Positions 13,014-13,395 of a DNA stretch of 13,395 nucleotides are shown in pieces. Below the pieces are notes generated by a model. The model was given only the letters and a program-made list of their open reading frames with translations, did not search any database and was not told the origin of the DNA. The position numbers and the translations under genes were made by a program. This DNA is from CAZLLV01 sp964560325 (GTDB taxonomy: Bacteria; Acidobacteriota; Thermoanaerobaculia; Multivoradales; DATKCC01): assembly GCA_964560325.1 (NCBI GenBank), contig CAZLLV010000502.1, positions 1 to 13,395 on the forward strand, read 5' to 3'. Numbering within the stretch: position 1 is the stretch's first letter; each line of letters begins with the position of its first letter.

Positions 13014-13395
13014 TCAGCGCCAGGCGCGCCGAACGAGCTCGCGCTCGGCGCCCTCGACGGCCAGGGCCCCGAGGAAGCCGCGGGCGGGCTCGAAGGCGGC
13101 GAAGCTCCAGCGGCCGATCTCCTCGGGCTCGCGGACGAAGCGCTCCAGCCGCGCCGGCTCCCGGGGACCGAGCGTGATCTCGAACTCGGTGGTCGGCAGC
13201 GACAGGCCGTCGCCGCGCGCCTTGACGTACGCCTCCTTGCGCGTCCAGCCGGAGAAGAAGCCGGCGAGCCGCTCCTCCGGGGGTAGCCGGGCGAAGGCCG
13301 CGCGCTCGGTCGGCGCGAAGAAGCGCTCGACCAGCTCCGCCGCGTCGTCGAGCGGGCGCAGGGCCTCGATGTCGACCCCGATCTCCCCGCCGGGC
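13014..13395 (-). CDS. 4'-phosphopantetheinyl transferase, Sfp type (N-terminus beyond window)
   Basis: This enzyme transfers the phosphopantetheine arm of CoA to a serine of acyl- or peptidyl-carrier proteins. The last 127 residues are present, entering at the right edge. GVDIEALRPLDD carries the Mg-binding Asp/Glu of the family. It is followed by ERFFAPTERAAFARLPPEER and then FFSGWTRKEAYVKARGDGL, the WxxKEAxxKAxGxGL signature. The protein ends in VRRAWR with TGA at 13016-13014. No carrier protein or synthase gene is in the window, so I cannot say whether it serves fatty acid or secondary metabolism. It is codirectional with the lolA-like gene, 93 nt upstream of it. No promoter or convincing terminator was seen in that gap. 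Confidence 0.93.
   Translation of the reverse strand, partial: PGGEIGVDIEALRPLDDAAELVERFFAPTERAAFARLPPEERLAGFFSGWTRKEAYVKARGDGLSLPTTEFEITLGPREPARLERFVREPEEIGRWSFAAFEPARGFLGALAVEGAERELVRRAWR

Noticed and set aside
1..13395. tRNA genes, CRISPR arrays, insertion sequences, attachment sites
   Set aside because: No cloverleaf-like sequence, regularly spaced repeats, transposase motifs or flanking duplications were noticed by eye; a dedicated scan was not possible.

Overview
The window is a GC-rich chromosomal segment from a Gram-negative bacterium. Its markers are a type IV pilus PilM, a LolA-like carrier with a signal peptide, several lipoproteins, and a split SecD/SecF pair with YajC. The gene content and the oversized SecF would suit Acidobacteriota or another deep-branching GC-rich lineage, but that placement is inference; the sequence cannot settle it. 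Every gene except rpmB lies on the minus strand.

Left part (1-1356): the 5' portion of pilM runs off the left edge and starts from TTG behind a good sigma70-type promoter. A 306-base divergent spacer follows, with a 13-bp inverted repeat and a terminator-like hairpin. Then comes rpmB (ribosomal protein L28 with two CxxC zinc motifs), the only plus-strand gene.

Middle part (1357-5224): an accessory block on the minus strand. Read in the direction of transcription it holds: (i) a broken gene (5224 to 4297) made of an unknown exported protein read in two frames, a short piece of Rhs/YD-repeat core, and a tail in a third frame; (ii) a small lipoprotein gene beginning 3 nt after that tail; (iii) a small multi-pass membrane protein with a frameshift; (iv) a 193-residue lipoprotein; (v) a 387-residue lipoprotein. 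The order Rhs fragment, short tail, small exported protein matches polymorphic toxin-immunity loci. I read the block as a decayed Rhs toxin locus with immunity-like genes left behind. This is the part most worth a second look.

Right part (5323-13395): housekeeping genes. A bifunctional (p)ppGpp synthetase/hydrolase (Rel/SpoT type) has its own -10 element and a small hairpin over its ribosome binding site. Upstream of it lies a run in the order PPTase, lolA-like, tgt, yajC, secD, secF. The tgt-yajC-secD-secF order is the classical one, with an ATGA overlap between yajC and secD. The PPTase is truncated by the right edge.

SecF is about 100 residues longer than usual. The extra sequence sits in its periplasmic domain and resembles the helix-hairpin-helix segment of ComEA/GspK proteins. 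No tRNA, rRNA, CRISPR array, insertion sequence or attachment site was seen.
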